A stretch of DNA of 64,000 nt from Isochrysis galbana (lineage: Eukaryota; Haptophyta; Isochrysidales; Isochrysidaceae), in contig CM030935.1 of the NCBI GenBank assembly GCA_018136815.1, forward strand, positions 3,608,299 through 3,672,298, written 5' to 3'. This document shows positions 1 through 10,518 of the stretch, in pieces. The notes below the pieces were generated by a model. That model had not been told where the DNA came from. It did not search any database and was given only the letters and a program-made list of their open reading frames with translations. Position numbers and translations under genes: made by a program. How positions within the stretch are numbered: position 1 is the stretch's first letter; the number at the start of each line of letters is the position of its first letter.

Positions 1-1
1 C

Positions 2-507
2 TCAGATCAGCCCCTCTCCTTTTCAAAGTTGGGCGACCACGACGCAGACTCTCGGCGGAGAGAACAGATCGAGGATGAGGCTGCACGCACCATAATTCAG
101 TGCTGGGTCCGCTCACGCATCCGTCGCGCGATGCGCGCGGGTCCGGAAGGACGCGAGGAGGCGAAGGCGCTTATGAACGAGTTCTTCCGCATGCCCTCGC
201 GCAATTGTGACGAGGGCTACCTCGACATCAACCTCGCTCTCAACGCGCTCGAATCCGCTTACATACAGGTGAGCGGTAGCGTCGCTTCGTAACACCTACG
301 AGCCCGCCTGGAACGTGGGTGCACCTTGCCTCTCGGTGGGTTCAGCTGATGCTATCCTCACGCGTGCACGCGGTACTAACGTGCATCTCGTTGCTTTGCT
401 CTCAGCTCACCGGGGATGGCAACGCCAAGGGAAGCTTTTTCCCTCGAATGCGTGAGCGACTGAAGGATCGGAATCACAAGGTTGCCGACTATGACGTATG
501 CCTTTGA
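2..507 (+). CDS. IQ-motif protein, 3' part (5' end outside window)
   Basis: Two exons are visible. Exon one is open from the left edge (the first five bases, ctcag, could be a splice acceptor) and ends at 268. The intron 269-405 begins GTGAGC, carries TACTAAC at 374-380 and ends CTCAG. Exon two runs from 406 to a TGA at 505-507, in phase 0. The peptide has one IQ-like stretch (IIQCWVRSRIRRAM), which in other proteins binds calmodulin or myosin-type light chains. The remainder, rich in Arg and Glu, is not recognised. The end is uncertain: GTATGC at 496 could open another intron, with an in-frame acceptor near 540 continuing the protein to about 648. I cannot tell the protein's full role. Confidence 0.5.
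269..405 (+). other. Spliceosomal intron with consensus branch point
   Basis: GTGAGC donor, TACTAAC branch-point match 25-31 nt before the CTCAG acceptor. Removing it joins two open frames in phase 0, each of which otherwise reads out of the conserved-looking peptide. Confidence 0.6.
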
Positions 508-509
508 TT

Positions 510-1880
510 GCAATCCATCCTCGAATTTTCTATTAGTCTAGGCCAACCCGGTATCGAAACGGCCTGTCAATCGGCTGATCTACAATGTCTCCGTGTCCTT
601 TGCACTTGACTCCATCTTCTTTTTGCCGTTGGCTTCGCAATGAGCTTTCACTTGCTCATGACGGAGAGGCTGCAAGAAGACTCTGGGCAAGCCACAGGGG
701 CGCCTCATCGGACGACTACTTGGAGCGGAATCATCTAGTCGTTTTGCCGTCTCACTTGTCTCTACTATGATTAGGGATGCACGCTGTGTGACCCCAATGC
801 ACACAGCCACGTCTGGCCTCCACCCTAACAACTCAAGCCAGAGCTGAGCTTCGCGGTTCCTACACAGTTGCAACTGCCGTGTGCCTTGGCGTTGGCACGT
901 GGTTACCAACGTGATGAGAGCATCAGAATTGCGCTCTTTTTTATGGTTTTGTGCTTTGCGATGGCCATGGCGATGGCCGCGCTGCTCCGATCAACCAATC
1001 GCCACTCTCCCTCGTGGCGGGGCGAGGAACTCCATGGTGCACGGTGGGCGACTTGGTCGCGAAAACACCACAGATCAATTTTATGAAAAGCTCTTGTGTC
1101 TAGGCGCGGGTGCAAGCGCCAATAACCAATAAATTTCATGCAACTATATCTATATCTCGGCCCGCGCGCACGCGACTCTCCTTCCTGGAATGCCTAGACC
1201 CACTGCCCCGCCTCACACATGCGTTCTACACCCCCACTCCCCCGACCCTTTCCGCCCCCGCCAAGGCGGCTTGCCTTCATCCTCATCCGGGGTACCACAG
1301 CTGCGGATGATGGACGACATGATGTCGAAACGTGCGAGCCTTCTATCGCGGCGAGGAGCAGCTCCGGTCGGGGAGAGGAGGCCAAGGAAGCGAGCACGAC
1401 GAGGGCTCAACGAGGGGCGCCGGTGCACGGAGCCCCGCGGTTCACAAAGCAGGGCTCGGCGCACAATGACAATGAGCCATGAGCACGTATCAAAGGCCTT
1501 GGCCTTGTCCAAAAAAATTTTTTTTGCTCCCTTACCACACAGGGCGTGCGATGGAGCTTGCCCGCCCTCACACGGAGCTCGCGAGGAGTTTGCTTTTACT
1601 TTTACGGCAGGGCACTAATCTTATGATTGGTCGCGATGTAGGGGGCCTCGCGCCCACCCCACTCTCTCGACTCCCCTCATGGGGGGCGAGAACCACCCAC
1701 CCCCCTGCGCTGCCTCTTGGTTGGCATGCAGGGGGGACTCACCCAGACAGCCCAGACTCTCCCAGAGAGCTGGGTCTAGACCGCACGCCCTGGCCTATCG
1801 TGGCCAGCTCATCGCTCTGACCAACCCCTCCTCCTCCTCCCCCTGGGCCCCCCTGATCACAGGATCGGGAGCTCCCAGCA
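510..1880. other. Intergenic stretch, no gene recognised
   Basis: No open frame here has recognisable protein sequence. Near 1220-1260 is a C-rich segment (ctacacccccactccc) that recurs near 60056-60080 and belongs to a dispersed repeat. The remainder is mixed-composition sequence with short C and T runs. Confidence 0.5.
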
Positions 1881-2100
1881 AAAAAAAAGATCTGAAGATT
1901 CAGGGCTACACACCTATCGCGAGTCTGGCGAATTGGAGTGGCCCATAGATAGGGCCTGAGGGCAATGAGGAAGGAGAAGGAGGCATGCCGGCAGCAGGCG
2001 GCGCCCCGTCGGGCACCAAGACCAGGAACGCCTCGCTCTTCTGCTCCGACGCCGCCATCTCGCCTAGCTTGGCTTGGGTGCCTTGCCGGACCTGCACCCA
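1879..2100 (-). mobile_element. LINE 3' terminus, minus strand
   Basis: On the plus strand a run of A is followed by TCTGAAGATTCAGGGCTACA, the sequence that marks the 3' end of the LINE group in this window (compare 9118-9147 and, inverted, 33081-33110). Read on the minus strand the element therefore ends in an oligo-T tail. The 5' limit is not clear; a short minus-strand frame (1906-2097) has no recognised domain. Confidence 0.45.
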
Positions 2101-2232
2101 CCGCTACCTCCCTTCGACCGCCCCTCTCGCCGCTCCATTACTCACGTCATTGCCGAAAATAAGTAAGACATAAGCAATAAATAAGCAACGGCACGCCGCC
2201 TTCGTTCCCTCGGGTTTCGGGTTTCACGCCTG

Positions 2233-2815
2233 CTAGCCCTTATCCAGCCTGTTGTCGTCGCCTTGACGGATCGAGCATGACCGCTGGCTCGATATGCGAT
2301 GATACGGAAGTGAAAAGATCGGCGGGAGGCGCGGCTGAGATGGCCGGGAGTGACGGAATGGCGGGCTGGACCACCTCCTCAGCAGAGAAAGGCGGGAGGA
2401 CGGGCTTGGGCGAGGGCGAGCGCGACGACGGAGCGGACATGGCTGGGCGGTTCGGGATGGATAGGCTGAGGCTGAGGGAGTGGAGAGGTTTGGTATTGAG
2501 GTAGTGTTGAGAGCGAGGGACGAGAACGGAGACGAGAACGAGAACGAGAGCGACGAACGAAGAACGACAGACGACAGACGGCTAGGGCCGATGGACCGAC
2601 AAGATGACACCACACTCACGTCAACACTCTCCACATTTAAGTATCCTTATCGCGGAACGCACAGGAACCTACTGACAGACCAAACAAGGAAGAGAATGCC
2701 GACAAGAGAGCGACGGGGCGACGGACGATCCGACGGGGGCGACAGTTACGCACAAGAATAAGGAAGGAATCTTTCGAAAACCCTTAAGTGAGTTGATGAA
2801 GACCGAAGTAAAATA
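2233..2815 (-). mobile_element. Ty3/gypsy-type fragment: LTR/leader plus gag start
   Basis: The minus strand reads an LTR or leader segment (2815-2445), containing a TCGTTCTCG-rich stretch near 2510-2580, then a methionine frame beginning MSAPSSRSPSP (ATG at 2440). The same leader plus the same peptide start precede a gag-RT relic at 15.9-17.0 kb, and a related leader in the opposite orientation lies at 19.70-19.94 kb. The gag frame is lost after about 66 codons. No pol sequence remains here. Confidence 0.55.
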
Positions 2816-2818
2816 GCG

Positions 2819-3301
2819 CCCTCTGGGGTTTTGCTCATGATGGTGCCGGGCCGACACCTCGCGCCGGAGCGCGAGGGCGGTACCGCGGCTGTGTNNNNNN
2901 NNNNNNNNNNNNNNNNNNNNNNNNNNNNNNNNNNNNNNNNNNNNNNNNNNNNNNNNNNNNNNNNNNNNNNNNNNNNNNNNNNNNNNNNNNNNNNAGGGTC
3001 CAGGCCCGGGGGCCTTCCCTGATGGAGCGTCCCACTGGTGTGGTGTGTCTGGTGTGGCTGTGGGTGGTGATTTGTGTGTGCAACATGTTGTCAACCAGCA
3101 TGCAGGCCGTGCTCTCTCTGATCTCGGTGTTGCGCGGGCGAGGCCCGCTGGCTCCTATGCCCACCTGGCGGGGGGTCGTCCTGGCGCGGTCGCTTCGGCG
3201 ATAGCGGCGTGTCAGTGAAGCCTTCGTCCATCGCGGCGAGGGCAGCGGCAGCGAGGGAGGGCGGCGGCGCGCGCTCCATGACCCTATCAGTTTACTTATA
3301 G
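2819..3301 (-). mobile_element. LINE 5' end (ORF1 start), 3'-truncated, contains assembly gap
   Basis: Starts on the minus strand with a terminal hairpin (3284-3301), six bases later ATG at 3279-3277, and an ORF1 frame beginning MERAPPPSLAAAALA. It is nearly identical to the better copy at 10160-10540. Homology stops at about 2819, where gypsy leader sequence begins. A run of 100 N lies inside it at 2895-2994. Immediately upstream (3302-3326) is the 5' tip of a second repeat type, so this LINE seems to have inserted there. Confidence 0.6.
2895..2994. other. Assembly gap of exactly 100 N
   Basis: Exactly 100 N, the usual placeholder for a gap of unknown size. The bases to the left (ggctgtgt) and right (agggtccagg) are directly adjacent in the paralogous copy at 10224-10240, so little or nothing may be missing. 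Confidence 0.95.
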
Positions 3302-3314
3302 TTCGACCCCCACT

Positions 3315-3520
3315 TATTAAAGCAGGTTCGCAAACGACCTGCCCAAGTTAGCGCACCTGGGCCCGACCCCGAAAACCAAAGACAAAGCAGCACGGCGAGG
3401 GGGGGAAGGAAATGGGGAGTGAAGGGATGTAAGGGCTATGTCGGCAGAGAGGTAGTGGTTACCGAGCTCCGAGCACATGGTAGGTGCACAGCCCCGTATA
3501 TTCAGTTCTTTTATTGGGTT
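3315..3520 (+). mobile_element. LINE 3' end, diverged copy
   Basis: The order cacctgggcccgacccc, aaagacaaag, G-rich stretch, then gtgcacagccccgtatattc and a T-rich tail matches the 3' untranslated region at 32920-33112 and, inverted, 9118-9290. No coding sequence remains. Confidence 0.45.
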
Positions 3521-3845
3521 ATGGTGCATAGAGTACGCGGTCTATGCTACGGTGGTACGGTAGATGGGGTACAGGCATGTACATGAGGGGTTCAAAATTC
3601 CTCAATAGACGAATCAGGAGGCACCTTGACCTTGGGAGCCAAGGCGGTGGGCAGTGGCATAGCAAACCGAGCAGAGTCGTAGCCAAGGCACGCGCGACTG
3701 GGGTGATTGGCGCGGCGCAGCTCCTCAAAGGCCGAGAAGACGAGTTTGTAGCGAAAGCCCAGGTATCCTAATGAGTCGAATCTTCACATATTGCGTACGC
3801 GTGGCAAGGAGTCAATCCTCGTTTGTAGACGGACTTTGGGCTAGG

Positions 3846-5198
3846 CTATTCGCTTGAGCTTGTCGACAGGAATGTGAAACCTGCGTCGCCACATGCACCA
3901 CATTCCGGAGTGTGCCGCTCGCATTCGGGGCCAATCGAATAGAATTCTCCATGGGCCCCCTTGGCGATCGCGTGTCGGTGCCCAAGAGCTATCTCCGTGA
4001 TTCTCAAGCCCTTGGTCGGAGCGAGCAAGCTTGGAATGGAAAACCAGCTGCCTGGGCCGCGGTGCATCCAGGCGCCGCACAGAAAAACGCGGCCGCACAC
4101 GCTCAACAGCGCGCTAGCTTTTAGTCCGACAGAGACCGCCTTAAGTTGCAGCAAGGGGCCACCTGGATCGAGCATGACTGGCGGCGCCTGACTTGGCACA
4201 CGGCAGGCACCACCTGCACTGGACATGCAGAGCTGCCCCACATCGTTCCGGCCCCAGCCAAAGAGTCTGCCATCCAAGCTGAGAGCCAGCGCGTGCTCCG
4301 CTATCGCGGCATGCACGATGTGGATAGAGCTGTGAAACTCCACCCGAGTCGGCGCCAAGCGTAGGATCACGTCCCCCACTCCCAATTGGCCGTAGGAGTT
4401 GACTCCCCAGCTATATAGATCGCCGCTTTTAGCGAGGGCCAGGCTTGAGTGGTGGCCCGCAGCCACCTGCATCACTCGTATGCCAGCCAGGTCCTCGACA
4501 AGCTGAGGCCTCGCAGCTGCAGCCTGCGATGCAGACGCCGAACTCCCCCGGCCCAGCAGTTTCGCATTCTTGCCCCAGGAATATACACCACGCATGCTGA
4601 GGCAGAGGCTATGGGACATGCCGCAGGAGATCTGGATCACGCGGATCGAGGAGAGACCGGCAAGCCGCTGCGGCAACGACGACCCATGGCCCGTCCCCAG
4701 CAGGTCGTGGCTGTGGCTCCATGTCCACACAGCCCCCACGTCGTCGAGCGCGAGGCTGTGGCTGCCACCACAGGCCACGCTGAGGATGCGCGCTGCACTA
4801 AGGGCAGTGAGCGGCCTCGGCCCGCTCAGCGCCTCCATTCCCCCAGAGGGCAACCCCGGTCCCTCCACAGCCTCAGGCAGCCCGTGACCAACCGTGGCGC
4901 ACCCGCAGGCGAGCACCTTAAGGCTGGCACCGACGACCAGGCTGTGATCTGCGCCCGCGGCTACGGTCTGGGCGTTGGCGCGTGCAGCATGCTCAAGGAA
5001 GGCAAGCGCGAGGAGCGCGCTCTCCCCGCTCAGCCGCGGCGGCAGTGGCTTGCCCAACATCTCCGCGCGAGCGGCGGCTGCGAGCGGTATGAGCTCCTCC
5101 GCCATCGCGCGGCTCACAGATGCGAGCCGCGCGAGGGTAGGCACCGGCGCCATTGCGAGCGCATGCACTGTGAGTGCGCTGGGCAGCTCGAGCAGCAT
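3846..5198 (-). CDS. F-box-like/RCC1-repeat protein
   Basis: Intronless 450-residue frame; ATG at 5198-5196. Residues about 1-40 (LPSALTVHALA...LASVSRAMAEEL) resemble a degenerate F-box, which in this family recruits substrates to an SCF ubiquitin ligase. Residues about 80-430 hold six or seven RCC1-type repeats recognised by recurring units such as VACGGSHSLAL, YSWGKNAKLLG, VAAGHHSSLAL and YSWGVNSYGQLGVGD, expected to form a seven-bladed propeller used for protein binding or nucleotide exchange. Later blades are eroded (the fifth has LSVCGRVFLCGAW). A paralogue with the same architecture lies at 42887-44548 on the other strand. Target and location are unknown. C/T-rich sequence lies just upstream of the start. 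Confidence 0.8.
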   Translation of the reverse strand: MLLELPSALTVHALAMAPVPTLARLASVSRAMAEELIPLAAAARAEMLGKPLPPRLSGESALLALAFLEHAARANAQTVAAGADHSLVVGASLKVLACGCATVGHGLPEAVEGPGLPSGGMEALSGPRPLTALSAARILSVACGGSHSLALDDVGAVWTWSHSHDLLGTGHGSSLPQRLAGLSSIRVIQISCGMSHSLCLSMRGVYSWGKNAKLLGRGSSASASQAAAARPQLVEDLAGIRVMQVAAGHHSSLALAKSGDLYSWGVNSYGQLGVGDVILRLAPTRVEFHSSIHIVHAAIAEHALALSLDGRLFGWGRNDVGQLCMSSAGGACRVPSQAPPVMLDPGGPLLQLKAVSVGLKASALLSVCGRVFLCGAWMHRGPGSWFSIPSLLAPTKGLRITEIALGHRHAIAKGAHGEFYSIGPECERHTPECGACGDAGFTFLSTSSSE

Positions 5199-5299
5199 CG
5201 AGCAGCAGCGCCAGCACGCTCGTCTTCCTTTCGGTTCCCCTACCTTCCCCCTTCCCCTTCCCCGTCCCCCCAGCGAGTCCCCAAGGGTGTGAACAAATA

Positions 5300-5970
5300 C
5301 TAGAATAGCCTACTCTAGAGTGGCAGGTACCTTACCAGGATGAGACGAGTCTCTCCTCGCCCGCCCTGCCGGCTCCACTCTCCTCGCCGGCGACAACGAC
5401 GCTGTGAAAGCGCTGACGACCCACCCCAGTCTTTTTTTTGTAGGGGCGGCCTCTTCTACTTTCTCAAGTTCTATTGGGAGCACTCCCCACCTCGCGGAGT
5501 CTCCAAAGGCGCCGCCCCCCCCCTACAGGTATCCCTACGAGGCATTCTCGTCTCCACATACTCTACTCAGTAAAGTACTCTACCAGTAAAGTACTCTACG
5601 GCTCTACGGTATCTCGGGATCTTGCTCGACCCAGAACACTGCCCCCCCCCCCCGCCCCCTCGCCTTCCCCTTCTCCCCCTCGCCTTCCCTCTCCCCCCCC
5701 GCGCCCCCCCCCCCCCCCCCACGCTCTCTCTCTTCTCTCTCCCTCCCTCCCCGCCTCCCCCGCTCTCTCTCTTCTCTCTCTCTTCTCTCTCTCTCCCTCT
5801 CTCTCTCTCTCCTCCTCGCCACCCCCCGCAGCCTCGTCTCGTCGTCGTCGGCGACTCGCGCCTCCTCTTCTTCCCCCCCTCCCTCCCCCCCGCCCTCCCG
5901 CGCCCCCCCCCCCACTTCCCCTCTCCTTTACCCCCACCTCCCAACTCCGCCTTCCTCTTGGTCCGGCGGG
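5300..5970 (+). promoter_or_regulatory. Shared upstream region with long pyrimidine tract
   Basis: Lies between two divergent genes. It contains ACTCTAGAGT near 5310-5322, repeated AGTAAAGTACTCTAC units at 5568-5600, then about 330 nt that are almost only C and T on the plus strand (5640-5960), including C runs over 15 nt, ending just before the ATG at 5971. Comparable tracts precede several other genes here. Regulatory function is inferred from position only. Confidence 0.4.
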
Positions 5971-7692
5971 ATGGTTGCGACCGAACTCACACCAGCCAAC
6001 GTCAGCGGGCTCAAGGTGCGCCGCCCGCCCCCCCCCCTCCCCCCCCCCCTTTCCCCCTCACCCCCCCTCGCACACCCCGTCACAACCGAAGCTCAGCCTG
6101 TCGCCGGTCACACCTCCCCTTCCCCCTCCTTCTCTTCGCCTCCATCCGGACGGGCGGCAGGTGCAGGAGCTTAAGGAGGCGCTGACGGCGCGTGGACTTG
6201 ACACGAGCGGACTCAAGAAGGACTTGCAGCAGCGCCTCCTCGAATCCCTCAATGGGACACCCGCTTCCGAAGAGGCGGCTGCCGCCCAGCAGCCATCGGA
6301 CGCACCTTTACCGCCAGCTTCTATGCCGACGAAGCCTATCCAGGAAGAGTGCGCGGCAGATCCTGCGCCTGCAACCGAGGAAGCTCCTGCGCCTGCGGCC
6401 GAGGAGGCTCCTGCGCCTGCGGCCGAGGAGGCTCCGCCGGCCGCGGCACAGGATGCGCTGCCGGCTCCGATGGAGGAGGCCGCGCCGCCGGCTCCGATGG
6501 AGGAGCCCGGGCCGCCGGCTCCGATGGAGGAGGCCGCGCCACCGGCCCCGGTGCAGGAGGCCGCGCCGCCGGCTCCGATGGAGGAGGCCGCGCCGCCGGC
6601 CCCGATGGAGGAGGCCGCGCCGCCGGCCCCAATGGAGGCCGTGCCGCCGGCAGTGCAAGACGGGATGGCTTCGACAGGGGAGGCCGTGCCAGCGCCAATT
6701 GAGGAAAGGACGGCTGATTCGGGTGAGGCTGCGACGGCTATGCAAGGCGATGGCGTGCCCGCCTCCACTGAGGCTGGAGCTCCTCCGATCGACGGTGCCA
6801 CCGGCGAGACTGCGCCTGCCTCGGATGGATCTGCCGCTCCTGAGTCAACTGATGCGGCTGTGAGTGAGGGAGTCACACCCCTGGCTGAGGATGGGTCAGG
6901 TGCCGATAATGAGGCAGCCGGTGGAGGACCGCCTACAGAGGCTCGGCCCCCGCCTCCACCGAAGAACCGGCCATCGCTCGACGCCCTCCGCGCCGAGGTT
7001 GCTGCACTGCGTGCGCAACACCACGAACTCCACACCCTGTGCAGTCAGTGGCATGCTGCGGTGCAGGCGCTGCAACAACAGCCGCCGCCGCATGCCATGT
7101 ACCCCCCGGTTGGTGGGTATGGCGCTGTCGGTGGCTATGGTGCTGGCCCGCAGGCGATGGTAGGGCAAGCAGGCTACGGCGGTGGCGGTGGCGGAGGTGG
7201 CGGTGCATGGACGGAGCACTACTCACCGGAGGGCCACGTCTACTATTACAATGCCACAACAGGCGCCTCTTCATGGGAGAAGCCGGCCGACTTTGGGCGC
7301 GGGCCGGGCGGGCCGCAGCGGGGTGGAAAGACCAAGGGACCTCCCGGTGCTAATCTCTTCGTGGCTGCCAAGGGGCAGGGCCCACCATTGGATGACATGC
7401 TGCTTCGGCAGGTGCGACGAGGTCAAATGGGAACATTCGCACATCTATGCTAGTAGAGAGCGGTCAAGTCATGGTGCGGAGCTGACCCCCACGCCCACTC
7501 CCCATGCAGATCTTTGAGCCGTACGGCCAACTGTTGCGCGCCGAGATGACTCACGACAAGGAGACAGGAGCGCCAAAGGGTTACGGATTTGTTTCGTATT
7601 CCGATCCTGCTTCTGCCGATCAGGCCATGCTGCATCTCAACCAGCAAGTCATCTACGACAAGCAGATTCGAATCGAGAAGACGAACACCTAA
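5971..7692 (+). CDS. SAP-WW-RRM RNA-binding protein
   Basis: Three exons: 5971-6015, 6161-7411 and 7510-7692, all joined in phase 0, giving about 492 residues. Joining exons one and two builds a SAP motif (residues about 14-45, VQELKEALTARGLDTSGLKK), which usually binds DNA or chromatin. Residues about 100-190 are Ala/Pro/Glu-rich tandem units (EEAAPPAPM). A WW domain at about 365-393 (WTEHYSPEGHVYYYN...WEKP) would bind proline motifs. The RRM at about 412-490 is split by intron two: RNP2-like LFVAAKG is in exon two and RNP1 KGYGFVSY in exon three. Its GANLF start resembles the third RRM of CELF/Bruno proteins. A nuclear role in transcription-coupled RNA processing is inferred. The gly-rich linker at 7170-7205 is simple sequence. 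Confidence 0.82.
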
Positions 7693-7699
7693 AGCCAGG

Positions 7700-8640
7700 G
7701 TATGTAGACGCCTCTTCTAGCGCAGTTGGATTCATACTGAAGTCCTCGGCTGGGAGTGACGACTAGTCATTGGCCTGTGAGATCGGTCTCGCAACTGCAA
7801 TCCCACGGAGGCGTCTGAGACGGCTCAGACATGGCTTGCACGAGAAGCGCCAGATTCGAGACGCCTCACACCAGCTACTCGTCAGGTCTGCAGCAAAGCG
7901 CGATCGTCTCATGCTTACTATTTTGGGCCAAGGCATCCGTGTGGCCGAGAGCGTGCGAGGACAAAAGTAGAGACATGCGGCTCCGTCGATGCATGGCGGC
8001 AACCTAGATGTGTGTATCCGTCGGCCGGGGCTTTTAGGGGGGCTGCTGGCAGCTCGCCACGAAGCGCTCCGGCAAAGCTATAGCCACGAGAAATGGTCCA
8101 TCTTCAACATGGCTCGAGTTGGCGAGAGGGAATGGACAAGCAATGCGCTAGGGACGGAGGCGCTGTGGATGACGTGGAGAAAAGATGTGCTAGGTGTCAG
8201 CTAGTTGCTAGTCGCCCTTTTCAAGACTGCTTCGCCTTTGGCCTGCTCATGTTCTTGGCCCCGCTGCTACGCTCGGTGCTACAAAATAAAAATCGCCCAG
8301 CCAACCCCACAAGCCAATCGGACACAACATTCCCGCCCCGGATTCCGCGCCATACCTGGTCTGGCCGTACGATGGTTCGGGGGCCGCGGGGGCATTGCCC
8401 TTACCCCGACCCGCCCCCTCGCCTAGTGCCCACGGCACCAGCCCCAACTCCACGCACCCCACCCGCCCAGTACGGGTCTCTCGGCTCTCGGCTCTCGGCC
8501 TCTCCTCAAGTCCGACCTAAGAACTAAGGGAAAACCCCTATTTTCATCTCATGGCTTAGCCCCAAATAGCGTAAGCTAGTATTTGCAAATAGTAGCAAGC
8601 ATGAGACGATCCGCTCTGCTTGCTGCAGCTACCTGACGAG
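7700..8640. other. Intergenic stretch with inverted repeat arms
   Basis: No gene recognised. The segment at 7848-7930 is repeated in inverted orientation at about 8590-8673, sharing cgccagatt-gagacgcctca and then ctactcgtcagg and gatcgtctcatgctt. The space between the arms has no identifiable coding sequence. Confidence 0.45.
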
Positions 8641-8818
8641 TAGCTAGTGTGAGGCGTCTCAAATCTGGCGCTGCTCAGCCCACCGAGAACGGCGTCCATG
8701 AGGCGGCACATATACGAGGGACCGGATTGAACACCGAAAGGCAAGTAATTGAACTCGTACTTGCCGCGATGAGTAGTGAACGCGGTGATATGTTTATCGG
8801 CGTGGGAGGGCGCGAGGC
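8640..8818 (-). pseudogene. Ty3/gypsy reverse transcriptase fragment
   Basis: The minus strand encodes a short piece of a Ty3/gypsy-type RT: HITAFTTHRGKYEFNYLPFG followed by VQSGPSYMCRLMDAVLGGL, the block after the catalytic region that reads FGLxxAPxxFQRLM in family members. Neither the catalytic YxDD nor RNase H follows, and it breaks into the inverted-repeat arm at 8673. Non-functional relic. Confidence 0.7.
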
Positions 8819-9566
8819 CGAGCTCTCGGAGCGAGATCGGGCGTCCTTTCCCTTTCCCTCGCGGAGCGCGGAGAGACCCCCCACGAGATATCTTGGGACC
8901 GGAGAATGTTTTATACGAATCTTCCTGCCGTCGGCCGAGGAGAGGCGGACGGAGGGAGAGAGAGAGAGTCTCGCAGGGCGACTGCAGAACGAGAAGTCGA
9001 AGTCATGCCGGTTTATCACCTTAAACGAGCCAACAATTATAGTAACAGCAAAAACAAAATTCGAATCGCAAATTTCGAGACCAAAATCTGCAAACCTGGA
9101 CTTGAGACCATGGGGAAAAAAAACATCTGAAGATTCAGGGCTACACACCTACCGTCTACTGGACTCTCCCCCTCTATCCCCATCGCCCTTATCTTCCCTC
9201 TCTCCACCTCCTCCCCTGCCCCCCTTCTTTCCTTTTTCTTTGGTTTCCGGGGTCCGACCTCGGTGCACTACCTGAGGTTTGGTTTGGAGTGTGGTGTTTG
9301 GGCAGGCCTTTTGGTGTTTCTTCCACGCATGTCTTGTTCTCTCGGCCATGCTTTGTCGGTTGGGTCTCGTCTAGGTCGCGTCTCTTCCAGCGCTGTCCTC
9401 CCTTGCCGGTTGTGTTGGTGCCTCTGCCGTTAGGAGGAAGGCTAGCGGTGACAGCGGGCATCCTTGGAGGACGCCGCTCGCAACGTTGAAGGGGAAGCTT
9501 CTGCCTCCGTTTGCTTTGATGTACCGAATGGGTTTCGCTTCAGAGTTCGTGAGGGCTCTCGCGTAT

Positions 9567-9926
9567 CTACGGAAGTCTTCTCCGAATTTTAGCTTCTCCA
9601 GGACAAGCCGGTAGAATTCCCAGTTGACCCTGTCGAAGGCCTTCGGCCTTCTCCCAGTCGAGCGCTAATAGCAGACCGGGTTCGCCCGTTTCGTCTAGGT
9701 ATGCTTGCGTTAATTGTAGAAGGTGGGTGGCCTCCCCTATCAGGCGTTTCGGGACGAACCCGAGTTGGTCCTTCGAGATTATGTTTCCTATCACCGTTTT
9801 CAGTCTATTAGTGAGTATTTTAGCCAGGATCTTACAGTCACTCTGCAAGAGCGTGATGGGTCTGTAGTTTCTAGGGTCCCGTGTATCGCCTTTCTTGTAC
9901 AAGAGTATTATGTCCCCTTCCCTCAT
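9567..9926 (-). pseudogene. LINE reverse transcriptase fragment
   Basis: Contains the N-terminal RT block of LINE proteins: ILLYKKGDTRDPRNYRPITL, then CKILAKILTNRLKTVIGNII and DQLGFVPKRLIGEATHLL. The catalytic FADD-type box is absent because the frame is lost after LLALDWEKA. Belongs to the LINE at 9118-10542. Confidence 0.8.
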
Positions 9927-10518
9927 GGATACGCTCAGGTATCCCTGGCTTGTGTTTGTGTTGGTGCCTATTGTGTTGGGCCTCTTGGGCCCTTGTTGTG
10001 TACTGCGTTCTCTCGTTCGAGACGCGTTCGTCCGCTCGCCCTTCAGCCTTGCTGGATGGCACTCCCTTCGTTCCGTCCCTCGTGCTGTTCCTGTCCCCCT
10101 TCATGGGGGTCCACATCTGCTTCTTGTTTGGCCCTGTGGTGTTGTACGTCTTTCCCCCTCTGGGGTTTTGCTCATGATGGTGCCGGGCCGACACCTCGCG
10201 CCGGAGCGCGAGGGCGGTACCACGGCTGTGTAGGGTCCAGGCCCGGGGGCCTTCCCTGATGGAGCGTCCCTCTGGTGTGTTGTGTCTGGTGTGGCTGTGG
10301 GTGGTGGTTTGTGTGTGCAGCATGTTGTCATTCAGCATGCGGGCCGTGTTCTCTCTGATCTCGGCGTTGTGCGGGCGGGGCCCGCTGGCTCCTGTGCCCA
10401 CCTTGCTGGGGGGGTCGTCCTGGCGCGGTCGCTTCGGCGACAGCGGCGTGTCAGTGAAGCCTTCGTCCATCTCGGCGAGGGCAGCGGCAGCGAGAGAGGG
10501 CGGCGGCGCGCGCTCCAT
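9871..10518 (-). CDS. LINE ORF1-like frame (truncated)
   Basis: Begins MERAPPPSLAAAALAEMDEG. The first 40 residues are Ala/Pro-rich and contain a basic KRPRQDD stretch. The remainder is His/Thr/Arg-rich and repetitive, with no recognised nucleic-acid-binding fold. Several other copies in the window share only the first part. It overlaps the RT frame at its 3' end because of the internal deletion. Confidence 0.5.
   Translation of the reverse strand: MERAPPPSLAAAALAEMDEGFTDTPLSPKRPRQDDPPSKVGTGASGPRPHNAEIRENTARMLNDNMLHTQTTTHSHTRHNTPEGRSIREGPRAWTLHSRGTALALRREVSARHHHEQNPRGGKTYNTTGPNKKQMWTPMKGDRNSTRDGTKGVPSSKAEGRADERVSNERTQYTTRAQEAQHNRHQHKHKPGIPERIHEGRGHNTLVQERRYTGP

Noticed and set aside
5474-5970. 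N-terminal extension of the SAP-WW-RRM frame, over 160 residues of Pro/Ser/Leu
   Set aside because: It is a translation of the C/T tract. The SAP motif is only completed when starting at 5971 and splicing to 6161.
6058-7035. 325-residue minus-strand frame (Gly/Ala/Ser-rich)
   Set aside because: Antisense shadow of the EEAAPPAPM repeats of the plus-strand gene.
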